Shown: in pieces, positions 52,779 to 63,389 of the stretch
How the letters are laid out: every line of letters begins with the position of its first letter
Position numbering within the stretch: the first letter of the stretch is position 1
DNA from: Sternotherus odoratus
Taxonomy: Eukaryota > Chordata > Testudines > Kinosternidae
DNA: 64,000 nt
Reading direction: 5' to 3'
NCBI GenBank assembly: GCA_032164245.1
Contig: JAVMKO010000006.1
Coordinates: 10,121,001-10,185,000, forward strand
Position numbers and translations under genes: made by a program
The notes under the pieces: model-generated
Told to the model about the DNA's origin: nothing
What the model saw: only the letters and a program-made list of their open reading frames with translations
Databases searched by the model: none

Positions 52779-53012
52779 GTCTACACTAGGGGGAGGGGTT
52801 GACCTAAGATCTGCAACTTCAGCTACGTGAATAACATAGCTGAAGTCGGCACATCTTAGGCCGACTTACCTGCCGTCCTCATGGCGGCAGCGTTGGCAGT
52901 GGGCTCCCCCGTCGATTCCACCTTGCGCCTTTTGGTGAGCTGGAGTTCCGGAGTCGACGGGGCACTGCTGGGGATCGATTTATTGCGTCTTGACCTACCA
53001 CGTCCTCCACTA
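52779..53012 (-). mobile_element. Harbinger-type MITE, right arm of an inverted pair
   Basis: Starts GGCTTGGTCTACACTAGGGG and runs through CTTAGGCCGACTTACCTGCC, GTTCCGGAGTCGACGGGGC and GGGATCGATTTATTGCGTC. This is the reverse order of the left arm. Confidence 0.82.
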
Positions 53013-53019
53013 AATATGA

Positions 53020-53955
53020 CTGGCCAGCATAAACGTGTACATCAGAGTGCTAGGCATGGCACAGCTCTGCTGGTTATCTGTCAAATGTATTTGTGGTGAT
53101 GTGCTGCACTCAGGAATGGGCTCAGAGTGAGGGGAAAACTCATGGTGGGGTCTATTAAGGCTAAAGCCTGAGATGCAACTTGATTCCCCCCCCCCCCCCA
53201 TTTTAAACTTTCTATTTTACTTCATTCCTACATTCCATAAAACCAGGATATGGGAGCATGCTTGCTGGACAGGCTCAGTTTTCTTGCAGCCCCACTCAGA
53301 TGCTTGTCAGAAGTTATTTTGGTGTTTAATAATATTGAATAGTATCATGTTTCCTGCCGTTACAGCTGCCTATTTCACTGGCAAAAGCCACAGTCGTTTC
53401 AAGATTAATATTTTTCCATTCTGGGAGTCAGACTGTGCTGCTTTATATGTATATAGATCACTACTTGCAGGCTGGCAAGGTGAAAAAGGAAGATAAGGCT
53501 GAAAGAAATTCTGCATTTCATGACCCATTGGCTTATATTCTGTGTTTCATACAGACACTTAACAATCATGACAGAGTGTCTTACATTTGCCTCAAAATAG
53601 CCACCATATTAAGCCACATGTTCAATGTAAATGAATCTGAACTGTTTTTTTCTGGGTCACGGGACTCCTGAGTCACACTATGTAACAATGGTTACATTGT
53701 GCACAAGGATAAAAAGAGAGGGTTTGAGTCTAAACCATGATACTTACTTAGTGCTTCATATTTAGGAGGCCATTAGCAAGAAGAACGGGCTTTATTTCTT
53801 ACACTGGCATAAAATCAGTTTTAAAAAAAGGTTGTTCTAGAAAGAGAAGAAGAGAGATTGGTTTGAGAACCACTGTGGTGTAACTTTGAACATGTCACTT
53901 CACCTCTCTGCACTTCTGTTTCATCTCCCACCCTTTGTCTGTCATGACTATTTAG
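53020..53955. other. Non-coding stretch
   Basis: C-run at about 53188-53199. The 107-codon frame at 53173-53496 begins with a Pro run from that tract and lacks motifs. Confidence 0.45.
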
Positions 53956-53962
53956 ACTGTAA

Positions 53963-54266
53963 GGGCAGGTCTACACTATCCGCCAGATTGGCGGGTAGCG
54001 ATTGATCTATCGGGGGTTGATTTATTGCGTCTAGTCTAGACATGATAAATCATTCCCCGAGTACTCTCCCATCGACTCCGGTACTCCACCACCATGAGAG
54101 GTGCCTGCGGAGTCGACGGGGGAGTGGCAGCAGTTGACTCAGCGCCGTGAAGACGCCGCGGTGAGTTGATCTAAATATGCTGACTAGCTATTCTTGTACC
54201 TGAAGTTGTGTATCTTAGGTTGATTTCCCCCCCCCTCCCCCCCGTCCTTCCAGTGTAGACCAAGAT
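53963..54266. mobile_element. Harbinger-type MITE, full length
   Basis: Bounded by TAA on both sides (53960-53962 and 54267-54269). Left GGGCAGGTCTACACTATCCG, right GTGTAGACCAAGAT. Contains GTCTAGTCTAGACATGATAA and GGAGTCGACGGGGGAGTGG. A C-rich run near 54226-54243. Confidence 0.88.
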
Positions 54267-54269
54267 TAA

Positions 54270-55080
54270 GCTTTTTAGGGCATTCACTGTCTCTCACTCT
54301 GTATTTGTACAGTGTCTATCACCTCTTATCACTGTTGGATAGGTAAATAGTAATTATACTAGGAAATTGAGTCCCTCAAGTGAGCCATCTTGGTAGAAAT
54401 ACTTGAGATCAGTGTAACTTGGTAAAGAAAGACAGGGCGATGTTTTTCAACTTGTCCTTCATTACAGACCAAACGCTACTTTCATCACAAGTCAACCTGG
54501 GGTTAGGTTCATAGCTCACTGGATAGAGATGGGAAAGCTATGTTACAGCGTCAAGTATAGCTCAGGTGTGTCTCCATCGCATGGTCAGGATATCGTCCTC
54601 TGTGTCAGACATCAAACCACTTGATTTTATTGTAATGTATTTACATCAAGGATGCTGAAGTCAGAAACTGACACTGTGGACCGGGATCCCAAAGTGCAGC
54701 ATGTGGAACATAAAACCTGACCTGTAGCTGCCTTCTCCCTATAACTGCAAGGTAAGCACAACTGCTGGCTTCTAATGGTGATGAACCAGCTCCTGCTCAT
54801 CTGGAGAGAAGGTTACGGTTAAGGGCAGTTTGACTGTCCCGTTTATCTAACCTAATTAATATATATTGCAAGTGCTTTGGAGCAGGAGCATTTCTGAATA
54901 ATTTCTGCACAATGCGGCCCCAGCCTCATTGAGGCCATTAGCTGTTACCACAATCTAATGATAAATATGCAAATTTGGTTTGGCCGTGTTGCTAGAATGA
55001 CCCCGTAGCAACAGCGTAAAATTGTGCTCTAACAGAACACGTGGAGAGAGAGGCCAGGAATGCCCAAGGAGACGACGGTG
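54270..55080. other. Non-coding stretch
   Basis: Nothing recognised. Confidence 0.45.
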
Positions 55081-55084
55081 CCCC

Positions 55085-55275
55085 AACGGGCTCAAATGGT
55101 TTGAGCATTGGCCTGCTAAACCCAGGGCTGTGAGTTCAAGCCTTGAGAAGGCCATTTAGGGATATGGGGCAAAAATCTGCTGGATGATTTAGTTGGGGAT
55201 TGGCCCTGCTTTGAGCTGGGGGTTGGACTAGATACCTCCTGAGGTCCCTTCCAACCCAGATTATCTATGAAATGG
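55085..55275 (+). repeat. tRNA-derived SINE with CR1-like tail
   Basis: The head GGCTCAAATGGTTTGAGCAT holds an A box and GTGAGTTCAAGCC a B box, in the spacing of a tRNA-like promoter. The tail GGGGGTTGGACTAGATACC and TGAGGTCCCTTCCAACCC are the CR1 3' end, ending ATTATCTATGA. CR1-tailed SINEs are mobilised in trans by CR1. Confidence 0.85.
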
Positions 55276-55279
55276 TGGC

Positions 55280-56450
55280 TCAAAACAGATGTGCATGGAG
55301 TCTGCTCATAACCTTGGCCCCACCCACCCTTGGCATTGGAAAAAGGAGATGATGATGATGAAGAAGAATAAATTAGGAGCAGCCACCTGACAAATGGCTG
55401 GGCAGCCCGTGTGATATGTTGGTCCCCCTGCCACAGGCAAAGTTATTTATGCCTAAAAATTATACCCCACGTGGCATCCCTCTTCTCTTCTCCTTGTGTT
55501 CCTGTTTGGATGTAGCCTCTCCAACTTTAGCCCTCTGTGGTTTGGGGGTGGATTGGCTCAGAAGAGAAGAGGGGCTAAGTTCTTTTGTCCGGGCTTGTAC
55601 TTCGGCCCGACTGCAGTCTGAGCTTTACAGACGAAAGGTTTCAGCAAACAATGGGAGAGGTAAGGTCAGTCTGGAAGAGACCCACGCCTGTCTTTCTTTG
55701 CAGGACAGCTCACTTACCTTTCACAAAGCAAGCGCATTGAGGAGCGTGGCAGGGCCAATTGCCTGGAACATCTGGGAGCTGGCTCCTTACGACAACGGTG
55801 GGTGCGAGACGAGAAGACAGGCTGATGGTATTGTTGAGCTGAGTGTGAATTGCCATTATGTCCTCCGGGGCTACTGTGCTATCAGCGTGTGCTGCTGAGA
55901 GATGCACACATGGCCCTTCAGAATACTGATGAGTCGGTGGCATTAGTATTCAATCCAAGAGCTGGAGCTGTTAGTCTTGGAATAATGGTGTGAAGGGGAT
56001 AGTTGATAAATGATTAAGCTGTATTATAATACTGTCACCTCTGGCCCTGGCTTCCTTGCATGGAGGATTGAGAAAGTATAAATTTTGATCCGTAACATCA
56101 TAATGAAGCTACTGGAATATGCACATTTCAGGTGCTGCGAGTCAACTGCTTTGTTGTCACTGTATTTCCAGAAAGGGAAACACCCGATTTACAAGGCGTA
56201 CAAATAATAATAAAATCCAATCATGTTGTACCTACTTACCAGACACTTAGTCTGCATAAGGACCTGATTCAGCAAAGCCAATGTCCATCCCTATGCAGAA
56301 AAGCACTCAAGCATATAATTACATTAAAATTAAGCACATGCTTTGGTGTTTTGCTGCACAGGAACTTAGGTGCATGGTGGCTTGTGGTTCTGTGGAGTCT
56401 ATCCTGCGTAGAGTCCATTGCTGATAGTTTGCGACTAACTGTGCCAGATT
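55280..56450. other. Non-coding stretch with one 160-codon open frame
   Basis: The + frame at 55416-55898 is 160 codons and Cys/Leu/Ser-rich, with no recognised domain. No splice or promoter context supports it. I treat it as chance. The segment at 56250-56345 (TGATTCAGCAAAGCCAATG, TTAAGCACATGCTTTGG) is an old sauropsid repeat motif. Confidence 0.5.
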
Positions 56451-56455
56451 TCTAA

Positions 56456-56917
56456 GGGTATGTCTACACTACCTGCCAGATCACGGGCAGAGGTTGATCC
56501 AGTGGGAGTCGATTTATTGCTTATAGTCTAGATGTGATAAATCGACCCCCCCGACCACTCTCCCGTTGACTCCTGTACTCCACCACCGCAAGAGGCGCAG
56601 GCAGAGTCTACGGTAGGATGACCAGCTGTCCCGATTTTATAGAGAAAGTCCTGATATGTGGGGCTTTGTCTTCTATAGCCCCCGACCCCCTGTCCCAATT
56701 TTTCATCCTTGCTATCTGGCCACCCTAGTTGACGGGGGAAAGGGGGTGCGACAGCTTTTGACTCAGCGCAGTGAAGACATCACGGTAAGTACATCTAAGT
56801 ACGTCGATTTCAGCTATGTTATTCACGTAGCTGAAGTTGCATAACTTAGATTGATTCCCTCTTTCCTTTCCTCTCCTCCTCCCCTCCCCCACCCCCGCCC
56901 CTGTGTAGACCAGGCCT
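56456..56917. mobile_element. Harbinger-type MITE carrying a nested hAT MITE
   Basis: Flanked by TAA (56453-56455 and 56918-56920). Left GGGTATGTCTACACTACCTG, right CTGTGTAGACCAGGCCT. Family blocks are split at the GAGTCTACGG / GTTGACGGGGG position by a 114-base insertion. Confidence 0.88.
56614..56727. mobile_element. TAGGGTGACCAG hAT-type MITE, copy 4
   Basis: Starts TAGGATGACCAGCTGTC, ends TATCTGGCCACCCTA. Flanks GTCTACGG (56606-56613) and GTTGACGG (56728-56735), 6 of 8. Confidence 0.85.
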
Positions 56918-56919
56918 TA

Positions 56920-58735
56920 AACTAAGGATGAAATTTCCCCTTTACCCTGCAGAATTGGGTTAAATCCCCAGGTGGCTACATAAGATGATTTAGCAGTGAA
57001 TCAGGTGCACTATACCTGCTGAAGGTTACCATGCAGGAGTGTCTTTTTCAGTTGTGGAGAGCTGCAAGCAGGATCTAAAGCAAAATTGATTTAAACAGGT
57101 GAAACATTTGTTTTGGGTTTTTTTTGTTTATCCTCAAACATAGTCACTGATTTTATCCAGGCTTCTGGCTACACACACAAAAAAGCTTGTAGGTGAAATA
57201 GAACAAAGGTTTTGTTACATCTGTTTTTCAAGCAGAGCTTGTTATAAAATGGGGGGAGAGGAAAATATGCATCAATAAATGATTTCGGTTTTTCTTTTAA
57301 AAAACCAAAGTTTGCCATGAATAGTCTTCACAGCGGGCAACTTTGGTAATAATTATACATCAGAAAAGCCCCTAATTTTCATGATTAGCAAAAACCGGTA
57401 GTGAACACTTTCTGCACCGAGAGGTTTTGCGGAGGCTAAATTCATTCATATTTGGCACTTTGAGGTCTTGCTTGGAAAGATCTGTGTGAGGTCAAAGTCT
57501 TCGTATTTATACTAATGAAAAGAACTGCTGAGCCTTACTTTGATTGCAAAGCTAAAGATCTGTAGATGTCTGGGAGCTGGTTTATATAAACTAGGCGCTG
57601 TAGTTATAATGGGGACCAGGTGGGCTTAGAGACAGCTGATCTACGCAGAGTTAAAGGAGTAAGAGAGGTAATCAAATGGGAATACAAAAAAACAGTCAGT
57701 CGTCCTTTCTTAGTGTAATTTGCATTGCGGCAGCTTTCTTTCACCCAGACGTTTATTGATTGTCTGGGTTGTCTGATACCTGAAGGACTCTGGTTATCAG
57801 TTCCTTAAGAACATCATTCCCAATATTGATTATTTTATTATTTCCCCGCTGCATTCTTGTATTGACCGTCGGAGCCTGTCAGGGGACCCTCGGTGGGTGG
57901 CAGCGAATCATGGGAAACGTGAGATCATCCATCGTTTCCTTTCAGAAAGTGGGAGGTTTTCCCTTGGATTATCTTCTGCAGCGCACCTGGTTTGGAGAAA
58001 GCCCCCCTCCCCCAGTCACAATTAACTCTCGCTAGTGTCATCTGGCTCTAATTTCAGAGTCAAAGTGCAAGTGCAGAGTGGGAGGAGCCAGACATGGCTA
58101 TCCCATGCTGAGCTTGTCAGGGCCCCGAACAGATGGCTCCGCAGATCTGTGCTATGGGATGTGACGACAAGCACAAGTTTCCATTGTTTTCTTCTCTACC
58201 TTGGTAGCCACTTAATCTCAACGAGAGCTGTCTAATGCCCTCAATGGCTGGGGACAGTTTTAATTGGAGGAGGCCAGCTATTGAGCCGTTCAAGGTCCCA
58301 GCAAAGTAGATGGGTGATATGTAAGTGGCTAGAGAAAGTATTCTCTGGATCATGTTTCTGCAACAGCTTTTGTTTAAATGATGGGAACGTTTGCAAAGGA
58401 AACTGCTGAGCTGCAGAGAAAACGTTATGAAAGCAACAGTTATGTGTTGCAATAGGTTCTCCAGGTCATCCGTGCTTGGGGAATTGTGGGTGCTCAGCAT
58501 CTCCCCGGATTCAGGCCACAGATGCCTGGCAGCTTTTGCAGACGAGTCCGCATTCTTGAGGGCTGAACCGTAGGGGTTCTCAGAGGAGAGTCCTTGGATG
58601 TGAAACTGCTCCTACTGTTAGTTCCGTCTGAGCTTTCCAAACATGGAAGCTGCACGGATCTATTTTGACCGAGTTTTTGATGAATGGGTTTAAAAGGGGG
58701 ACTGGCGTGAATCAGAACTCTGGTTCTTTATGATG
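56920..58735. other. Non-coding stretch, low repeat content
   Basis: No recognised gene or element. The 127-codon frame on - at 58117-58500 lacks domains. Confidence 0.5.
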
Positions 58736-58744
58736 GGTTGAACC

Positions 58745-58820
58745 TAGGGTGACCAGACAGCAAGTGTGAAAAATCGGGATGGGGATGGGAGATATAAAAT
58801 TGGGACATCTGGTCACTCTA
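58745..58820. mobile_element. TAGGGTGACCAG hAT-type MITE, copy 5, short
   Basis: Only 76 bases, with termini TAGGGTGACCAGACAG and ACATCTGGTCACTCTA and identical flanks GTTGAACC at 58737-58744 and 58821-58828. The interior deletion removed the TCTTATATAGG part. Confidence 0.92.
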
Positions 58821-58829
58821 GTTGAACCC

Positions 58830-59570
58830 CCAGATCCAAACACCTCTGGGTGTTCAAAATCCATCCGTGAGTCTTGTGGTTGGGCCCATCTTAAATTTGA
58901 ACAAACCATTGTCTTTGTCCACATTTCTGTTTGTCTTTATGGATGATGCATTCAGGTACCACAGCCGCAAGCATGAAATAAATGAATGAAACAAGCAGAT
59001 ATGAGCTGTTGGCTGTTTTAGGGAATGTATTAGGCATTACGGTTCATTGATCAAAAAGGGACACGGCTGAGACTTGGGGGGTGGAATGTATAAAATATTC
59101 CCCAGATATGCAAATTCCCTTTCCCAAGTCCATTGAAATGGCAACCTTGCTTCCCCTCATCCCTAAATCTGGCTCATCCCCGGAGGGTTGGTTTTCAGCT
59201 ACACATCTATAACTTAAAATTTGGGATGGGCAAATTCACTTTGCCTAACTACACAATCATTACTATTAGAATGGATTTATGGTATCTCCCAGGGACCTCA
59301 GTCAAGATCGGGGCTGCATTGTACTAAGCAGATAGTTGAGAGACAGTCCCGGACCCAAAGAGCTGATGGAGTTGTTTTTGTGTTTGAAAGTTAAAATTCA
59401 ACTTAATCTTTACAACGTTCCTGTTCCCCAGGACAGCAAGAAAAAGATCCAGTAGGAGTAAAAAAAACCCCTATGATTGCAAATGGAGCAGAGAATGGGC
59501 AGAGTTAAAAGCCAGTAATAGGTGTTTCTAAAAGATCTGCTCTATGAATTATTTTGGGGAAGTCCCGTGC
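58830..59570. other. Non-coding stretch
   Basis: Nothing recognised. Confidence 0.45.
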
Positions 59571-59574
59571 CTTG

Positions 59575-59648
59575 TGTTCTACAAGTGATCACACTAGATG
59601 ATCACAATGGTCCCTTCTGGCCTTGACATGTATGCAGTTATGAATCAA
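59575..59648 (+). repeat. CR1-type 3' tail
   Basis: CACTAGATGATCACAATGG, TCCCTTCTGGCCTTGACATG and GCAGTTATGAATC form a CR1-type 3' terminus of a subfamily distinct from the other copies. Confidence 0.7.
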
Positions 59649-59649
59649 A

Positions 59650-60007
59650 TCCAGGGAGACTGTCAAGAAAAGGAGCAGAGACAGGAAGAGAGAGAGCAAT
59701 GTTAATGAACAATATGTTGCACCCAGCTCTGAACACTACAGGGTCCTTGCCCAGGACAGGGGTTCTCCTAGATACTGGGATAATACAAATAATAAATAAC
59801 AATAATACGTTAGTGTGCGCTATGTACAGGGCCGTCCATCTGTCCCAGCCAGGGGGATGAGACAGTGCGTTGGGTTAAATTACAGCAGGAAAGCTTTGCA
59901 AACCCCAACATCATCATCAAAAATAGTTGGAGAGGCTTGAAACACTCTTGATTTCCTGGAGGTTCGCCCAGCCCGGTTTCAAGCACAAATTGCTCTGGCG
60001 GGGGTTC
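59650..60007. other. Non-coding stretch
   Basis: Nothing recognised between the CR1 tail and the next hAT element. Confidence 0.4.
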
Positions 60008-60015
60008 ATTTAGTC

Positions 60016-60237
60016 CAGTGGTTCTCAAACGGGTGACCCCTTTCACACAGCAAGCCTCTGAGTGTGACCTCCTCTGCCCCCCACATATAAATTAAGAACA
60101 CTTTTGAAATATATGAAACACTTTATAAATTCTGGAGGCAAAGCAGGGCTTGGGGTGCAGGCTGACAGCTCACAACCCCCCATGTCATAACTTCACAACC
60201 TCCTGAAAGGTCATGGCCCCCAGTTCGAGAACCCCTG
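60016..60237. mobile_element. hAT-type MITE of the GGTTCTCAAAC family
   Basis: Termini CAGTGGTTCTCAAACGGG and CCAGTTCGAGAACCCCTG. Shares interior blocks, reversed, with 18244-18462. The target duplication is not clear (ATTTAGTC versus CTCTATTC). Confidence 0.75.
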
Positions 60238-60239
60238 CT

Positions 60240-61230
60240 CTATTCAGTGTGGATTTTCACCGCCCTCGTTTGGACAGGAGAGGTTATTTAACATGAACAA
60301 GCCCCTGGAGAAGACTTTTAAACAACAGCGTCCTAACTTTGTCCCGTGCTCGGTATTTTGGGGGGTTGTGTGTGTGCTTTTTTTTTTTTAGCCTGGTGCC
60401 TTTAAGTTGAGATTTATTTGATTTAGTAATAATGCACGGCCAGTGATTCCGACCAGACTCCAGAGATGGGGGGGGGGGGGGGTTAGAACAGTGCAGCACT
60501 CAGAACAGACTCAAAGCAGAAGATCGCAGCCTGGTTGAAAAGCAAAGGCAGGATGGCTGAAGCGACTTATTCTCAGCGTGCGGTGAACGTGCGAGGGCTT
60601 CCATGCTGGCACGAGACCACGGTGTGGAACGGATTCAGCCCCTTTGGCCCGTCTTCATGTTGCAGACGACGGACTAAACAGTCTACAGCAAAGCAGTGAT
60701 CTAATAAAGATGATTCCAGCTCTGCTGGAGTGCTTTAAAAGAGTGCACAGAAATGGAATCACTTAGCACTAACTAAGTTTTGTAATTTGTTTCTGGGGGC
60801 ATTTATTAACTCGCTAAGCACGGGGATTGGAGGTTGCAAAATGGAAAGGTCTAATAATATGCAACTAGTCAATCAGAAGGAATAAGCAAACAAAATAAGC
60901 ATTCCCTTTGAATTACAGCTTATTAGCTAGCTTGCTGCTGTGCTAGTCCTCCCTGCTAGTTTTTTGTCCTATGGAAATTTGCTGACTGAGTCACCCCCGG
61001 CAGACCACCTCGAAGCTCAGACAGCCACACTGGGCTCTGAAGCAATAATACAGATGGAGAGGGAATGTTCAATGGTTATTTAAATGGGCCGGCCGAGTTT
61101 ATTTGGCAACATTCAAGGTCTAACGAGACACTTTCAGAATAATCCAAGACCTAAAGAAACACAGATGATTTGCTCCAGAAAGGGCAATGTTTGAAACTGA
61201 GGAGATTGGGGATTTGACACTGTTCTATGG
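60240..61230. other. Non-coding stretch with homopolymer runs
   Basis: T-run at about 60380-60389 and G-run at about 60468-60482. No gene recognised. Confidence 0.5.
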
Positions 61231-61235
61231 TTTGA

Positions 61236-61732
61236 ATAGGGCCTACCAAATTCACAGTCCATTTTGGTCAATTTCACAGCCGTAGGATTTTTCAAATCGC
61301 AGTGTTCCTGATTTCAGATATTGAAATCTGAAATGCCATGGTGTTGTCCCTGTGGGAGTCCTGATCCTAAAGGGGGCTATGGGAGGTTGCAAGGTTATTG
61401 TAGGGGGGTCACGGAATTGCCACCCTTATTTCTGTGCTGCTGCCTTCAGAGCTGAGCCGTAGGCCAGCAGCCGCCACTCTCCAGCTGCCCAGCTCTGAAA
61501 ACAGCCCGGAAGTAGGGGTGGCAATGCTGTGACCGCCCTACAATAACTTTGAAACCCCCCTGAAATGCCCTTTTAGGTCAGGACCCCCAGTTTGAGAACG
61601 CTGGTCTCCCCCGTGAAATCTGTATAGTATAGAGTAAAAACACATGAAAGACCAGATTCCCAGGGGCAGGATGGGAGCAGATTTCACAGTCCGTGGTATG
61701 TTTTTCAGGGCCGTGAATTTGGTCGAGCCCTA
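61236..61732. mobile_element. hAT-type element
   Basis: Inverted termini TAGGGCCTACCAAATTCACA and GTGAATTTGGTCGAGCCCTA. Flanks GGTTTGAA and GGTATGAG match at 6 of 8. The interior contains ATTTCAGATATTGAAATCTG, a small palindrome. CAGGACCCCCAGTTTGAGAA is a GGTTCTCAAAC-family piece, suggesting an older nested copy. Confidence 0.78.
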
Positions 61733-61734
61733 GG

Positions 61735-62495
61735 TATGAGGTACCTGTCCCACTATGACCCTGTTTATTGCATTAACCTCATTATCCTTGTTAACCTTTA
61801 AGGAGTATTGCTCAGGAAATTTCACTGTGAACTTTGTATTTGATTTTCAGGGTATATTTAAAAGGACGTATTGATTGAAATGGGAACTTAGACTGCACAG
61901 CGCCACCCAGGATTGATCCACTTATTTGCAGCTCACAGGTTAGTTCTTATTATTTCTTATCTGTATTGTGGGGACGGGGTGTCCAAAGGGCCAGTCAGAA
62001 GCTGTACCCCAAGTTGCCTAAACACAAAGACACAGTCTTTGTCCACCTAGAGTTTATATTCCACCCTTTTGGCCTTTCTGTGTGCTCGCTGGTTTACCCA
62101 TCAGTCTTTAGACATAGCTCAGCAGGGCAGGGATCACGTCTGATGGCAACATTTTTCAAGAGCAGTTAAGTGACTTAAAAGCCTACGTTCCACTGACTTT
62201 CACCGCGACTTGGGATCTTTGGTTTCAATGGGTTTCAATGGTTTCGATGGGACTTTCACTGAGACTTAGAATCTTTGGTTTCAATGGGAGTGCTGGACTG
62301 TCCCACTGGATGCCTTTCTGCAACTTTAAGCACCTAAAGACCTTTAAAAATCCAGCCCGAAGTACCCAAGTTACTTTTGAAAATGGCAGGTAGGCTCCTA
62401 AGTCACTCGGGCACTTTTGAAAATTTTACTCTGCATCTTGAAATAATATTGTATACCAACTGGTGATGCTAATACGTCTCAGGCTTACAAGGCAT
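61735..62495. other. Non-coding stretch with a short tandem motif
   Basis: TTTGGTTTCAATGGG-type words recur at 62217-62290. GCACCTAAAGACC and GGCACTTTTGAAAATTTTAC (62325-62430) are pieces of the old repeat also near 240 and 16940. Confidence 0.5.
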
Positions 62496-62498
62496 TAA

Positions 62499-62607
62499 CA
62501 CTCTTCCGCATGCAGTGTACTTCATGCCGAATATTACTGGCACTGGTCAAGGGGTCAAGCCAAACCCTCTGATCAAAGCATCTGTGAGTTTTGGAAAAGT
62601 CTGGATC
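62499..62607 (-). repeat. Unnamed direct repeat, copy 1
   Basis: Aligns without gaps over much of its length with 63276-63385 (GCATGCAGTG, ATATTACTGGC, TCAAGGGGTCAAG, CTCTGATC, GAAGCATC). On - it encodes CFDQRVWLDPLTSASNI, close to the other copy. Confidence 0.65.
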
Positions 62608-63040
62608 TGGAGCAGGATCTGAACTTTGCATTAGGCCCCCATCTTTAGAATGAGCCAAACCGAAAACCTGTGTCCAAGACTCCCGGCTTTTTGAATAGTT
62701 GGGATTCCCATTCAAATCCTGCAGCTCCGGCTCAGCTGTCCTCTGCACTAGCTCTTGATGTTTGTTGTTTTGAACTGCTCTACTAACCAGCAGTGCAACT
62801 CAGCTTCTCCCTCCCACCCCATAGTCTCCCTAGATGTTATATTCCGTGGGCCTCCCTAGCCTGGGTGAATAAAGCAGGCCTTTCAGTGGTCCCAGTTATC
62901 GAGGTAAGATCTTGCCCACTTAGCGTCACATTTGCAAAGGGCCTGGCCTCTACACTGATGTGTCCAAAAATGCAACATGCAGCGCTGCTCTTAGAAACGT
63001 GACCCTGAGAATATACAAAAGCAAGAGCTCTGCCTCTTTC

Positions 63041-63191
63041 CAGGACCTGCTCCAGGCACCAGCCGAGGAAACAGGTGCTTGGGGCGGCACATTTTAAGGG
63101 GTGGCGTTCCGGGTAATCTTGGGGTGGCACATTCCAGACATCCATTTTTTTTTTTTGGCTTGGGGCGGCAGAAAAGCTAGAGCCGGCCCTG
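63041..63191. mobile_element. hAT-type MITE
   Basis: Termini CAGGACCTGCTCCAGGCACC and AAGCTAGAGCCGGCCCTG, flanks CCTCTTTC (63033-63040) and CCTCTCTC (63192-63199). Contains a T-run and GGCTTGGGGCGGCAGAAAAG, a phrase also inside the Tigger-like element at 28235. Confidence 0.8.
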
Positions 63192-63275
63192 CCTCTCTCA
63201 TCCCCTTCCTGTGTTAGCTTGTGACGTTCGCTCCTTTCAACTCTAAGGATCCCCTTTTTCTTTAGGTGTGCTTGG

Positions 63276-63385
63276 CACTCTCACGCATGCAGTGAGTCGC
63301 TTGGTAAATATTACTGGCGCTGATCAAGGGGTCAAGTCGAACGCTCTGATCGAAGCATCCTTGAGTTCTGGAAAAGTTTGGGGAG
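63276..63385 (-). repeat. Unnamed direct repeat, copy 2
   Basis: Partner of 62499-62607. On - it encodes CFDQSVRLDPLISASNI. About 780 bases separate the two copies and a hAT MITE lies between them. Confidence 0.65.
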
Positions 63386-63389
63386 TGTT

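Noticed and set aside
55085..55160. Possible tRNA gene
   Set aside because: A and B boxes are present but the sequence runs into a CR1-type tail and does not fold as a clean cloverleaf; it is a SINE head.
55416..55898. 160-codon open frame on + as a possible gene
   Set aside because: No recognisable domain, composition like translated non-coding DNA, no promoter or splice support, and overlapping open frames on the other strand.
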